A stretch of 64,000 nucleotides of DNA from Firm-04 sp045642925 (GCA_045642925.1 JAZUJW010000014.1:1-64000), one strand, 5' to 3'. Shown: positions 25,313 through 34,505, counted from the first letter of the stretch. Made by a program: numbers and translations. The notes: a model not told the origin generated them from the letters alone.

Positions 25313-25993
25313 ATGACAAGCGTACAGCGTACCCCACTGGCAGAACGAGTACTGCCGGATTACACCCGCGGAGAAGAACGTCTGAATGTCATTACACACA
25401 TTATCGGTGCGGCAAACGGACTGGCGATTCTCCTGCTTTCTCTGCTCATCGGCATCGCCCATAAAGATGTCTGGGCAATCGTCAGCGGCGGCATTTACGG
25501 ATTTTCAGCCGTTGCCCTGTTCACGGTTTCCAGCGTCTACCACGGCTTGCAGGACAGCATGGCAAAGCGCGTCATGCAGGTAATTGACCACTGCACCATT
25601 TATGTGCTCATTGCCGGCACATACACGCCGATTCTGCTGACAGGCATTCGTCCGATGCAGCCTGCTGCGGCATGGAGCGTATTCGGCATCGAATGGGGCT
25701 GCGCACTGGTTGCAGCAGCATTCACGGCGATTGACCTCAAAAAATACAGCCGCCTGAGCATGATTTGCTATCTGGCAATGGGATGGGCGGTCATGGCGGT
25801 TTTGAAGCCGACCATTGCAGCAATGACAATGGCTGGATTCGGATGGCTGTTGGCGGGCGGCATTTTCTACACGGTCGGTGCATTGCTGTACGGACTGGGC
25901 AAGAAGCATCGGTATGTTCACGGTATTTTTCATATTTTCGTAGATATCGGGAGCATTTTGCAGGCGGCAGCGATTCTGTTCTATGTGTTATAA
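25313..25993 (+). CDS. Hemolysin III/PAQR family membrane protein
   Basis: 226 residues with seven hydrophobic helices. Family landmarks are EERLNVITHIIGA at the start, SSVYHGL, DHCTIYVLIAGTYTP and HGIFHIFVDIGS, which supply the His/Asp metal-site residues of the CREST superfamily (YqfA/TrhA). In bacteria these proteins are linked to membrane homeostasis; the hemolysin name is historical. GGAAAGGAAG precedes the ATG; a frame extension of seven codons upstream begins before the ribosome binding site and is rejected. Confidence 0.88.
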   Translation: MTSVQRTPLAERVLPDYTRGEERLNVITHIIGAANGLAILLLSLLIGIAHKDVWAIVSGGIYGFSAVALFTVSSVYHGLQDSMAKRVMQVIDHCTIYVLIAGTYTPILLTGIRPMQPAAAWSVFGIEWGCALVAAAFTAIDLKKYSRLSMICYLAMGWAVMAVLKPTIAAMTMAGFGWLLAGGIFYTVGALLYGLGKKHRYVHGIFHIFVDIGSILQAAAILFYVL

Positions 25994-25997
25994 TGAA

Positions 25998-26040
25998 AAT
26001 CTCCGAACGATTCGATTGTGAAGCGTTCGGAGATTTTTTA
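25998..26040 (+). terminator. Rho-independent terminator
   Basis: AAATCTCCGAACG ... CGTTCGGAGATTTTTTA, just behind the hemolysin-III-type gene stop. Confidence 0.85.
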
Positions 26041-26060
26041 GGCAGCTCTGTGCATTGCCT

Positions 26061-26259
26061 TAAGGCAACACCGCACAGAGCCGGTGGTGCAGGATACGTA
26101 TGGTGAAACGAGTTTGACCAGTCAGATTTTTCGTCAGATTGTACAGTAATGATGCCGCAGGGCTGACGCCCACCAAAGAATATCTGTGCAAGATGGCGGC
26201 AAATCTTCCAGTAGATGTGCCACCAAGCCGTTAGGCGTGCTTTGTGCGGTGTTGCCTTA
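26061..26259. mobile_element. MITE-like element with 21-bp terminal inverted repeats
   Basis: TAAGGCAACACCGCACAGAGC (26061-26081, read here in two parts: TAAGGCAACACC and GCACAGAGC) is repeated inverted at 26239-26259 with one mismatch. The 199-base span has no supportable coding sequence. No clear target duplication is seen. The left end can also fold with the bases before it (GCTCTGTGC ... GCACAGAGC). It lies in the 590-base gap between the hemolysin-III-type gene and the LRR genes. Origin from an insertion sequence with the same ends is inference. Confidence 0.65.
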
Positions 26260-26276
26260 CAATAAAAATAACAATT

Positions 26277-26318
26277 CGCGCTGTCACGCATGATTTTTCC
26301 GGGCAGCGCGATTTTTTA
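26277..26318 (+). terminator. Terminator-like hairpin
   Basis: CGCGCTG (26277-26283) pairs with CAGCGCG (26304-26310), followed by ATTTTTTATG. No plus-strand gene lies directly upstream, so it may end a transcript that reads through or starts in the MITE-like element. Confidence 0.6.
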
Positions 26319-26516
26319 TGCCAGCAATATTAATATTTTTCATGTTCTTAATATTTACGAAAACTTATAAAATATTGTGCTCATATTTTTATACAAAACA
26401 TTCAGTTCAGACCATGAAAAATCATTCATATTTTGTCATTTCACACAGTTTTATACAATGTTAACAAATTTTATTCGTTAGTTGATTAATTATTTCTTAA
26501 TCTTGTGTGAAACCTA

Positions 26517-26545
26517 TTGACTTATCAGAACGCAAGATATATAAT
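26517..26545 (+). promoter_or_regulatory. Promoter of the first LRR gene
   Basis: TTGACT (26517-26522), 17-base spacer, TATAAT (26540-26545). The surrounding 70 bases (TTAATTATTTCTTAA, CCTATTGACTT, ATATATAATGAAAAT) match the region before the LRR gene at 30028, see 29941-29969. Confidence 0.75.
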
Positions 26546-26587
26546 GAAAATGCGGAAACACAAAAAAATATATAGTTTTTCGCATGA

Positions 26588-27373
26588 ATGGAGGAAAAAT
26601 ATGAAAACAAAAAATGCACAGCAACCCTTGCAGCCATTGCAATTCTGGCAAGTGCAGTGCCTGCACAGCTCACCCCGCTGTCCGCCTCTGCGGGCAACCC
26701 GTGTTCCAGCGCGGTACTCCTGACGCATGATCCGATCTGTCTTGAGTTCCAGGAAGAACACGGGATCTACAACAATCTGGTCTACATCAAACACGCCAAT
26801 TTCGTGGAGATCACGTACTGCAATGACGCAAGTGTGAAATCCATCGAAATTCCCGCAGAAATCGACGGCGTGCCTGTGACCAAGATTCACCCACTGGCTT
26901 TCTTTGCTTGCAGCCGCCTGAAAGACATTATCCTGCCGGAAACCATCACCGATATCACGAGCCGTTCTTTCGAAGGAACCCCGTGGTACAGCCAAATCGA
27001 ACAGCAATCCGACAATATCATCATCAATGGTGTTCTGCTTCGCGCACAGAAAATGACATCAGAGAATGAAATTGTCGTACCGGATGGTGTCAAGAACATT
27101 GGACAAGACGCCCTTTGCATCAGGAGTGATTTGGAGGAGATCGTCATTCCTGACGGTGTTGAGATCATTGGCGAAGGCGCATTTGCCAACAAAGAAGGCA
27201 TTCGTTCTGTTGTCATGCCCGACAACGTCAAGCAGATCGGAGATCTTGCGTTTAGCGGATGTGCCGATCTGGAAAACATCACATTTTCGAAGAATCTGGA
27301 GTCAATCGGCTTTGGTGCACTGCAATACACTGCACTGAAATGTCATGATTCACTTGATTGCGAAAAAAGCTGA
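26588..27373 (+). pseudogene. Truncated, frameshifted BspA-like LRR protein gene
   Basis: The frame read from 26588 holds a signal-peptide-like stretch (TATLAAIAILASAVPA), a YNNLVYIKHANFVEI domain shared with its two neighbours and about five LRR_5 repeats, but no dockerin: it stops after CHDSLDCEKS, where the intact paralogues continue. The proper start, ATG at 26601 behind GGAGG, is in another frame; adding one A to the six-A run (26609-26614) would restore MKTKKCTATLAA. The ATG at 26588 overlaps the ribosome binding site. So it is either a pseudogene or expressed by slippage on the A run. Confidence 0.75.
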
Positions 27374-27392
27374 ATTAGAATGGAGGATTACT

Positions 27393-29753
27393 ATGAAAAG
27401 AAATAAATTTACAGCGAAACTAGCGGCGATCGCCCTGATGATCAGTGCCATTCCCTCCCTCCCCGCAACCATCTCTACAGATATTCCTGCATCTGCATAT
27501 AACATCTTCACATATCAATACCATGAGTCCATTGATAAAGAGATGCAGACGCACGATGGTCAGATCGATAATTTCCATTACATCAAATACCCCGATCATG
27601 CCGAAATCTTCCGTTGTGACGTTGATGAGACCGTCAACCGCATCGAAATTCCTGCAACGATCGAAGGCGTACCCGTCACTTCACTCAGTAGTCAGGTCTT
27701 CCGCAATTGCCCGCAGCTGAAGGAAATCGTCCTGCCTGAAACCGTCACTGATTTCACCAAAGATACCTTCGGCGACTCCAAATGGTACAAGGAACAGAAA
27801 CTCAACGCGAAAGACCACTGTGTCATCATCAATCAGGTTATGGTCGATGCTGTTGGATTGCATAACGAAAAAGAACTCATTATTCCTGACGGTGTCAAGC
27901 GCATCAGCAAAGATGTACTCTATGACTGTGGCGCTTCATCCCTCGAACGGATTGTCATCCCTGACAGCGTCGAACGCATTGACGAACACGCCTTCAACAA
28001 TTGTCATTCTGTTCAGGAAGTTGTCATGCCTGAAACACTGACCGATATCCGTTATGGCGCATTCAAAGACTCCATATGGGAATCCTCCGATTTGGTCAAC
28101 GGCTGTAAAGTTGTCAATGGTGTCCTGATTTATGCTGAACCTGCGAAACACGTTGACATTCCGGATGGTGTAAAAATCATCGGTGAAGGCTCTTTCGACT
28201 ATTGCGATGAATTCGAGTCTGTTACCATGCCCGATTCTGTCACACAAATTTGCAATGCCGCATTCAACCATGCGTCAAACATTTCCGAAATCACGCTTTC
28301 CAAGAATCTGGAATCCATTGGTCTGGCGGCATTTGCATATACCAAAATCGAAGAATTGCATCTGCCTGCCTCACTGCGCTCCTGCGTCGGCGGTCTGGAA
28401 AATATGTACCATCTGAAAGCAATTACCATGGATGAAGATAACCCTGTATTCTGTGTGCAGGACGGCGTCTTGTTTGACAAAGACATGGAAACGCTGATTA
28501 TGTATCCGTTCTCTCGGGAAGACACGACTTACATAGTGCCACCTACTGTGAAATATCTGGAAAACAGTGCATTCAGCACCCTTTACCTGCAAAAAGTCGT
28601 ACTGCCGGAAGGATTGCTGGGCATCGGTCAGTACTGCTTCTTCCTCAGTTCGGAACTGAACGAACTGATTGTACCGAATTCTGTGGAATACATCGGCGAA
28701 AATGCATTTGACGGTTTGCCAAAAGTCACGAGGGTCAGCATTTCTTCCAGTGCAGACACCATCGAAAAATATGCATACTTCGGATGCAGCAGCCTGACGG
28801 ATGTTGAAATCCCTGAAGGCGTTACAACGGTCAAAGACGCAGCATTCGGCTGCTGTAAATCACTGCAAACGATTCATCTTTCTTCCACTGTATCTGATTT
28901 TTCGCCGACGGCAGCGGTTAGCTCCGGCATTACCGGTTATACGGTTGACGAAAACAACCCTTACTACTCGGCAGTGGACGGCTTGCTGCTCAGCAAAGAC
29001 GGAACTGTACTGTGTGCATATCCGTATGGCAGAACCGATGAAACCTTTACCATCCCTGCTTCGGTCAAAGTCATCGCGCCGGAAGTATTCAATGAAAATG
29101 AGAATCTGAAAAACGTGATCTGTTCGGAAGGACTGGAAGAAATTGGCGATAATGCGTTCAACACCTCGGAAATCGAATCCATCACCATTTCGGATACCGT
29201 TCAGAAACTCGGTGACAGCGCATTCTATCTGTGCCGCAACCTGAAATCCATCACAATTCCCAAGAATGTGACGGAAATCGGCGACTTTTGCTTCAGCCAG
29301 TGTGCTTCCCTCAAAGAAGTTGTGATTGCTGCAAACATCAAATCGCTTGACCTCAAGAATACGTTCAAATATACGATGTCCATAACGGATTTCACGGTTC
29401 TGAATGATGACTGCGCACTGGAAAACCTTTCTGAATTCGCTCAGGAGCTGGAACAGCCGATGACCATTCACGGCAATGAAGGCTCGGAAGCACAGAAAGA
29501 AGCAGAACAAGCCAATATTTCATTCGAACTCTGTCCGAAGCATTTGACTGCACTGGAATATGTCGCAGGCGATGTGAATGGTGACGGTACGCTGGGCGTG
29601 GACGATGTGATCTTGCTCCTGCGCTATGTCAACGAAGATAACGGTCTGGACTGTTCACAGGTGAATCTGGATGTCGCTGACTGCGATGGCAAGGAAGGTC
29701 TGACCGCCGAAGATGCAAACTGGATCATCAAGAAAATCGCAAAAATCGACTGA
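27393..29753 (+). CDS. BspA-like leucine-rich-repeat surface protein with dockerin
   Basis: 786 residues. Signal peptide (1 to about 33), an N-terminal YHYIKYPDHAEIF-type domain, then an extended series of LRR_5 (BspA/TpLRR) repeats of about 23 residues with the pattern LExIxIPxxVxxIGxxAFxxCxxL (about 80-680), and a C-terminal type I dockerin (about 724-786) with loops GDVNGDGTLG and DVADCDGKEG. It is probably extracellular and held on a cohesin; BspA repeats commonly serve binding or adhesion. No catalytic domain is seen. TGGAGG lies 7 bases before the chosen ATG; the frame is open 16 codons further up but without a site. It lies 19 bases behind the broken paralogue. Confidence 0.92.
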   Translation: MKRNKFTAKLAAIALMISAIPSLPATISTDIPASAYNIFTYQYHESIDKEMQTHDGQIDNFHYIKYPDHAEIFRCDVDETVNRIEIPATIEGVPVTSLSSQVFRNCPQLKEIVLPETVTDFTKDTFGDSKWYKEQKLNAKDHCVIINQVMVDAVGLHNEKELIIPDGVKRISKDVLYDCGASSLERIVIPDSVERIDEHAFNNCHSVQEVVMPETLTDIRYGAFKDSIWESSDLVNGCKVVNGVLIYAEPAKHVDIPDGVKIIGEGSFDYCDEFESVTMPDSVTQICNAAFNHASNISEITLSKNLESIGLAAFAYTKIEELHLPASLRSCVGGLENMYHLKAITMDEDNPVFCVQDGVLFDKDMETLIMYPFSREDTTYIVPPTVKYLENSAFSTLYLQKVVLPEGLLGIGQYCFFLSSELNELIVPNSVEYIGENAFDGLPKVTRVSISSSADTIEKYAYFGCSSLTDVEIPEGVTTVKDAAFGCCKSLQTIHLSSTVSDFSPTAAVSSGITGYTVDENNPYYSAVDGLLLSKDGTVLCAYPYGRTDETFTIPASVKVIAPEVFNENENLKNVICSEGLEEIGDNAFNTSEIESITISDTVQKLGDSAFYLCRNLKSITIPKNVTEIGDFCFSQCASLKEVVIAANIKSLDLKNTFKYTMSITDFTVLNDDCALENLSEFAQELEQPMTIHGNEGSEAQKEAEQANISFELCPKHLTALEYVAGDVNGDGTLGVDDVILLLRYVNEDNGLDCSQVNLDVADCDGKEGLTAEDANWIIKKIAKID

Positions 29754-29795
29754 TTTCGCCTGAATTCTTTTTTTCGCGTTCTCATCCCATGCTTT

Positions 29796-29834
29796 CCGCC
29801 GGTACGGTTTCCCAAACCGTATCGGCGGCTTTTT
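29796..29834 (+). terminator. Rho-independent terminator
   Basis: CCGCCGGTACGGTTT pairs with AAACCGTATCGGCGG around a CCC loop, then CTTTTTG. It closes the LRR gene at 27393-29753. Confidence 0.88.
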
Positions 29835-29940
29835 GTATTCGGAAGCGCTCCGAAATGACAATTGAAAACGCAATACTATATCGAGAATCAAAAGATATTA
29901 TGTCAATGTTTAATTCTTTCTTAAAGTTGTTAAAATCCTA

Positions 29941-29969
29941 TTGACTTTTCAAATTCTATAATATATAAT
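29941..29969 (+). promoter_or_regulatory. Promoter of the third LRR gene
   Basis: TTGACT (29941-29946), 17-base spacer, TATAAT (29964-29969). The stretch TTAATTCTTTCTTAA ... CCTATTGACTT ... ATATATAATGAAAAT closely matches that at 26486-26550, so the two LRR genes probably share control. Confidence 0.75.
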
Positions 29970-30027
29970 GAAAATATAGAGAGGCAGAGCATTTTTTCGT
30001 GTTTTCTGCTTATTTAGGAGAGGTATC

Positions 30028-32364
30028 ATGATTGAAAAAAGACTGCTTTCTGCGATGACTGCCACTGCAATGATTGGAACTGCACTGCCTTTTCTGCAAA
30101 ATGCAGACCACGGCACACTGTCCGCATCTGCCGCATCTATTACAAAGACCCATGAGTTTCTCATAGCCCCCCAAGATGAAACAGGCGAAATCAATAACCT
30201 GTGCTATATCAAACATCCTGATTACGTGGAATTCACAGAATGCACTGATACTTCTATCACATCCATAGAGATTCCAGCCGAAATCGACGGTGTTCCTGTC
30301 ACAACGCTTCGGGATCACCTATTTCGTTCCTGCAAAAGATTGAAAGAAATTTCAATTCCCGATACTGTCACGCATTTGTCAAAAGCGACATTTTCAGACA
30401 CACCATGGTATAGCACGCTCCGTCTGCAGTCAGACTTCGTGATCATCAATCACGTACTGATAGATTATTCGGAATCTGATACGGAAACAGAACTTCTGAT
30501 TCCCGATGGTGTTGTCACCATCGCTACATATGCGATCAGCCCCTTTTATTGCAAACGAATTGTCATTCCTGACAGTGTTCAGCATTTGGAAGCAGAGTCC
30601 ATCACATCTTGCTACGAGGCAGAGGATATTGTCATTCCTGAAACACTCACGGATATTCGGTATGGAGTATTTTCGGATTCCCCATGGCTGGAAGCGGATC
30701 TGCAAAACGGCTGCAAAATCGTCAACGGCGTTTTGATTTATGCAGAAGAACAAGAAGAAATCGTCATTCCGGATGGTGTTACGACCATTGGTGAAGGTGT
30801 TTTTTATAATCACTACAGTCTGGAATCCGTGACCATCCCTGATACGGTAACATCCATTCAGGATTCCGCCTTTTTTTATTGTATGTCGCTCCGAAAAATC
30901 GAACTTCCTCCGAATCTGACATACCTCGGTCGTGACGCATTCGCTTATACTGAAATTGAGCATCTGCATTTCCCGGCTTTTTTGACTTCAGCCGAGACAT
31001 CATGGTTCGGGATGACAGCTCTGAAAGAAATCACCGTTGATTCGGAAAATCCCGCTTATACTTCGTCTGACGGAATTCTATATGACAAAAACATGGAGAC
31101 GCTGTATTGTTACGGTCGTATGAACAAAGCGACTGAATATATCATGCCATCAACGGTCAAGGAGATCTACTGTGTGGCATTTGAAAATAATTCATTTCTA
31201 CAGACAGTTGTTTGTTCGGATGTTCTGGAAATCATAAACGCAGACGCATTCTCCAACTGTTTTTGCTTAGAGAACATCGAGCTGCCGGAATCCTTAAAAT
31301 ATATTGGAAACAGCGCGTTTGATTCCTGCGATGTCCTGCAAAAAATCGTCATACCAGACCAAGTTGCCTATCTTGGAAAATCAGCATTTTCTTTATGCAA
31401 CAGCTTGTCTGAAGTCATTCTTCAAGGCGGTCTGAAAGGAATTAATAGCTTGACATTCGCTTTTTGTCCGAATCTGCACACGATTTATATTCCCGACACA
31501 ATAGAGTCCATTGATTTTACTGCATTTCTTTATACAGGCATTCAGTCATTTGATGTGGATGAAAACAATCCGGTTTACAGTGATGCAGATGGTGTGCTGA
31601 TGAGCAAAGACCAAACGATCCTGTATTTCTATCCACCCGGAAAAATCGGCTCAACCTATGAAGTTCCTGCCACTGTCAAAATCATTGGTGCGGAATCATT
31701 TATGGATGTCAGTCAACTGAAAGAAATCACCTTTCACGAAGGATTGCTGGAAATTGAGCAAGAGGCATTTGCTAACACGTCCCTCAGCAATCTTACGCTG
31801 CCTGATTCGTTGCGCGTAATTGGGTGCGCCGCATTTACAGAGTGCGATGAACTACAAAGTATCACGCTTCCCAAATGGCTTTCTTCTGTCGGTGACGGAT
31901 GCTTCGCAAATTGCAGCAGTTTAACGGAAGTTGTTATTGAGATGGCAGTAAACCATTTGAATCTGCAATCCTTGTTCACAAGATGCGGGTGTCTCTCTGA
32001 CATCACGGTTCTGAATCCTGACTGTATCCCGCAACACGTTGCAGAACTTCAGCAAGATGATGACTTATTTCTCACACTGCACGGATTGTCGGGTTCTGAA
32101 ACAGAAATCTATGCCGCTGAATACGGAATCCCATTCACAGCGTGCGAAAAGCCGATTGTTGAGCAAAACTACATCCAGGGAGATGTCACCGGAAATGGCG
32201 TTGTCGATATCTGTGATGCTATTTGGGTTTTGCGCTATATCAATGAGGACAGGGACTTAAATTACGAAAATGTTCAGTTGGATGCCGCTGACTGCGACGG
32301 AAGAGAGGGCCTGGACGCAGCAGATGCCAACTGGATTGTCAGCAGAATTGCCAGACTAAATTGA
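30028..32364 (+). CDS. BspA-like leucine-rich-repeat surface protein with dockerin (second copy)
   Basis: 778 residues, same design as the gene at 27393: signal peptide (about 1-36), LCYIKHPDYVEF domain, LRR_5 repeats (about 80-660) and a C-terminal dockerin (about 716-778) with loops GDVTGNGVVD and DAADCDGREG. The two intact proteins share the repeat order and the PVYS/NPYY insert after VDENN, so they arose by duplication, but the DNA is clearly diverged and this copy looks more A+T-rich. The second dockerin loop position GNG replaces the commoner DGD-like acidic residue. GGAGAGG precedes the ATG. Confidence 0.92.
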   Translation: MIEKRLLSAMTATAMIGTALPFLQNADHGTLSASAASITKTHEFLIAPQDETGEINNLCYIKHPDYVEFTECTDTSITSIEIPAEIDGVPVTTLRDHLFRSCKRLKEISIPDTVTHLSKATFSDTPWYSTLRLQSDFVIINHVLIDYSESDTETELLIPDGVVTIATYAISPFYCKRIVIPDSVQHLEAESITSCYEAEDIVIPETLTDIRYGVFSDSPWLEADLQNGCKIVNGVLIYAEEQEEIVIPDGVTTIGEGVFYNHYSLESVTIPDTVTSIQDSAFFYCMSLRKIELPPNLTYLGRDAFAYTEIEHLHFPAFLTSAETSWFGMTALKEITVDSENPAYTSSDGILYDKNMETLYCYGRMNKATEYIMPSTVKEIYCVAFENNSFLQTVVCSDVLEIINADAFSNCFCLENIELPESLKYIGNSAFDSCDVLQKIVIPDQVAYLGKSAFSLCNSLSEVILQGGLKGINSLTFAFCPNLHTIYIPDTIESIDFTAFLYTGIQSFDVDENNPVYSDADGVLMSKDQTILYFYPPGKIGSTYEVPATVKIIGAESFMDVSQLKEITFHEGLLEIEQEAFANTSLSNLTLPDSLRVIGCAAFTECDELQSITLPKWLSSVGDGCFANCSSLTEVVIEMAVNHLNLQSLFTRCGCLSDITVLNPDCIPQHVAELQQDDDLFLTLHGLSGSETEIYAAEYGIPFTACEKPIVEQNYIQGDVTGNGVVDICDAIWVLRYINEDRDLNYENVQLDAADCDGREGLDAADANWIVSRIARLN

Positions 32365-32463
32365 GGGCAATGCCGCCTTGGGGCTTGAAGGTACTGAATG
32401 TGCCTTCAAGCCGGTGCGGTAAATAACAATGATGCATCCATTCCTTGGTTCATAATACATTTC

Positions 32464-32502
32464 GCCGATATGGTTTTCGATGAAGCCATATCGGCATTTT
32501 TT
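32464..32502 (+). terminator. Rho-independent terminator
   Basis: GCCGATATGG...CCATATCGGC (32464-32495) followed by ATTTTTT. It ends transcription from the LRR gene just before the azlC promoter. Confidence 0.88.
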
Positions 32503-32505
32503 GAT

Positions 32506-32534
32506 TTGACAAAATACAAGGAATTTGCTATAAT
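32506..32534 (+). promoter_or_regulatory. Consensus promoter of azlCD
   Basis: TTGACA (32506-32511), 17-base spacer, TATAAT (32529-32534), only 34 bases before the azlC ATG, so the leader is short. Confidence 0.85.
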
Positions 32535-32567
32535 AGAAAGGTATTTTCTCAGAAAGGTCGTCTTTCC

Positions 32568-33278
32568 ATGCAGCACGCTTTTCGCCGCGGTCTGCGGCAC
32601 GGCATTTCCATTGCACTGGGATATTTGTCTGTATCCTTCAGTTTCGGTATTCTTGCCGTCCAGAACGGATTGACCGTCTGGCAGGCAGTATTGATTTCGC
32701 TGACAAACCTGACTTCTGCCGGACAAGTCGCCGGTGTCGGACTCATTGCCGCCAATGCCTCTATGTTTGAATTATTTGCAACAGAATTGGTCATCAACAT
32801 CCGTTATGCCCTGATGAGTCTTGCACTTTCACAAAAAGCTGACGCATCATTTCATTTGCCGCAGCGCTTGCTTGCCGCTTTCGGCATCACGGACGAAATT
32901 TTTGCAGTCGCCTCCGTACAGCCCGAACAAATCAAACCGCGGTATCTCTATGGAATGATTCTGATTTCGTTTGTCGGCTGGGTGAGCGGCACATTTCTCG
33001 GGGCGGCGGCAGGTGCAGTCCTGCCGACCGATATCACGAATGCACTGGGCATCGCACTCTACGGAATGTTCCTTGCCATTATTCTGCCGCCTGCAAAGAA
33101 ATCCCGCGGCATTGCGGTCACGGCGGCTTGCGGTGCTGTGTGCAGCATCCTGCTGAATCTGTTTGCCAAATGGATGTCCGGCGGCTTTGCGATGATTCTC
33201 TCTGCAATCATTGCTGCTGTGATCGGGGCGATCTTTTTCCCCGTGCCGCTGCAGGAGAAAGAGGAGGTATCGTCATGA
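32568..33278 (+). CDS. azlC: AzlC-type amino acid exporter, large subunit
   Basis: 236 residues, mostly hydrophobic. The AzlC/YgaZ signature is present: FRRGLRHGISIALGYLSVSF, LTSAGQVAG, the NIRYALMSL stretch and FGITDEIFAVA. These proteins pair with AzlD to export branched-chain amino acids. The stop overlaps the azlD start (ATGA), which fits a two-subunit complex. AGAAAGG lies 9-10 bases before the ATG. Confidence 0.92.
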   Translation: MQHAFRRGLRHGISIALGYLSVSFSFGILAVQNGLTVWQAVLISLTNLTSAGQVAGVGLIAANASMFELFATELVINIRYALMSLALSQKADASFHLPQRLLAAFGITDEIFAVASVQPEQIKPRYLYGMILISFVGWVSGTFLGAAAGAVLPTDITNALGIALYGMFLAIILPPAKKSRGIAVTAACGAVCSILLNLFAKWMSGGFAMILSAIIAAVIGAIFFPVPLQEKEEVSS

Positions 33279-33595
33279 AAATTCTGATTGCGATTGCGGT
33301 CATGGCACTGACAACCTATGCCATCCGCATGATCCCGTTTGCTTTTTTCCAAAAGAAAATCCAGAACCGCTTCGTACAGAGTTTTCTGTATTACATTCCA
33401 TATGCCGTACTCAGTGCCATGACCATCCCGTCCATCTTTTTTGCCACGGGAGATACCGCATCTTCCGTTGTTGGTGCAGTCATTGCAGTCGTGCTTGCTT
33501 ATCTGAATCTCCCGCTGATCGTTGTTGCACTGGCGGCAGCATTGGGTGCATATCTTACAATGCAGCTTTTCCCATTTCTTTCGCAATGGTTCTGA
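33275..33595 (+). CDS. azlD: AzlD-type amino acid exporter, small subunit
   Basis: 106 residues with four hydrophobic helices. The ILIAIAVMALTTYAIRMIPF start and the YYIPYAVLSAMTIPSIFF segment are typical of the AzlD/YgaH family. GAGGAGG lies 9 bases before the ATG, which overlaps the azlC stop by four bases. The true start is well inside a longer open frame that shadows azlC. Confidence 0.92.
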   Translation: MKILIAIAVMALTTYAIRMIPFAFFQKKIQNRFVQSFLYYIPYAVLSAMTIPSIFFATGDTASSVVGAVIAVVLAYLNLPLIVVALAAALGAYLTMQLFPFLSQWF

Positions 33596-33713
33596 CATTT
33601 TGCTGCCCTGCGATTGAAATCTTTTCAGAACACACCGGATATTCCGCCCAAGCTGCGGCAGATTGTGCATGGGAAGCGGCTATCCATCTATAAAAATGAG
33701 AATCAATAAAATT

Positions 33714-33746
33714 GCGGCGACCAGAGGCAATGCCTTTGGCCGCCGC
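33714..33746. terminator. Strong palindrome, probable bidirectional terminator
   Basis: GCGGCGACCAGAGGC and GCCTTTGGCCGCCGC form a long stem with a few mismatches between the convergent azlD and the next minus-strand gene. The T tract is short (TTTC), so termination strength is uncertain. The AGAGGCAATGCCTTTGG core loosely recalls the dispersed repeat family. Confidence 0.5.
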
Positions 33747-33787
33747 TTTCACAAAGCAGTATCATATATTGAAAGAATGATGATGCG

Positions 33788-34345
33788 TTATTTGCTTGCG
33801 GCATACACAACAGGAGTATTGTAGTATCCGCCCTCATTGGCAAGAATCACGCTGTCCCCAATTTCAATGTGCGGATAATCCTTTCGATAACAGCATACAT
33901 TTTCATATACCTGCCCGTTAATCTCTACTGAACAATAATAGAATTCGCCGACGGTCTGGAACAATGTGTACTTGTGTCGATAAGTTCCGATTTTCTCTGT
34001 TTTTTCAAAGGGCATATAAAGATTGCCTTTCCCTGATAATTTGGCACAGCGCTCATTTTTGGCGGTCACAACGCCATAGCAAGCGATTGGTTCGGGTTCT
34101 CTCAGCATTCCAATTGTCATCGGCAAACAAAGACAGCCAAAGAACAAGAGATAAAAAAGCGGAAATTCATCGCCCCATATCAATGAATATACAATGACAA
34201 TCAGCATGATCACTGACAATATCGGAAAACATATTTTCAGCGCTTTGTTTCCGTTTTTCTTTTGTATCGCTTGTATTTCAGCCTTTGTGACTTTCTCCTC
34301 CTGCCGTGATGCAAATATTTCTATATTCATAGCAACAAGCTTCAT
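33788..34345 (-). CDS. Hypothetical membrane protein
   Basis: 185 residues. An N-terminal cytosolic part (about 1-40, charged) is followed by two hydrophobic helices (about 45-65 and 70-87), then a soluble beta-rich domain of about 95 residues (YGVVTAKNERCAKL, FYYCSVEINGQVYENVCCYRK, IEIGDSVILANEGG). The soluble part recalls small OB-like or DUF3592-type domains, but I do not recognise it with confidence. GAGGTGG lies 5 bases before the ATG. It stands alone between convergent neighbours. Confidence 0.65.
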   Translation of the reverse strand: MKLVAMNIEIFASRQEEKVTKAEIQAIQKKNGNKALKICFPILSVIMLIVIVYSLIWGDEFPLFYLLFFGCLCLPMTIGMLREPEPIACYGVVTAKNERCAKLSGKGNLYMPFEKTEKIGTYRHKYTLFQTVGEFYYCSVEINGQVYENVCCYRKDYPHIEIGDSVILANEGGYYNTPVVYAASK

Positions 34346-34426
34346 GACAACCACCTCAACACGCATTCTTTCATTCATACCATGCTATCGCTCATACCTG
34401 CATTATATTCAAGGAAAGTCAACCGA

Positions 34427-34470
34427 AAACAGGTAGATACCTCAAAATTGAAGTATCCACCTGTTTTTTA
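34427..34470 (-). terminator. Terminator behind putP
   Basis: AACAGGTAGATAC pairs with GTATCCACCTGTT with one mismatch; T runs flank both sides. It lies about 35 bases behind the minus-strand putP stop. Confidence 0.7.
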
Positions 34471-34505
34471 CATATCCGTGGAAAGCATGGCTTTCCGAAT
34501 TGGAA

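Noticed and set aside
32365..32430. Possible riboswitch before azlC
   Set aside because: The CTTGAAGG...CCTTCAAG hairpin lies upstream of the azlC promoter and a terminator, so it belongs to the end of the LRR transcript.
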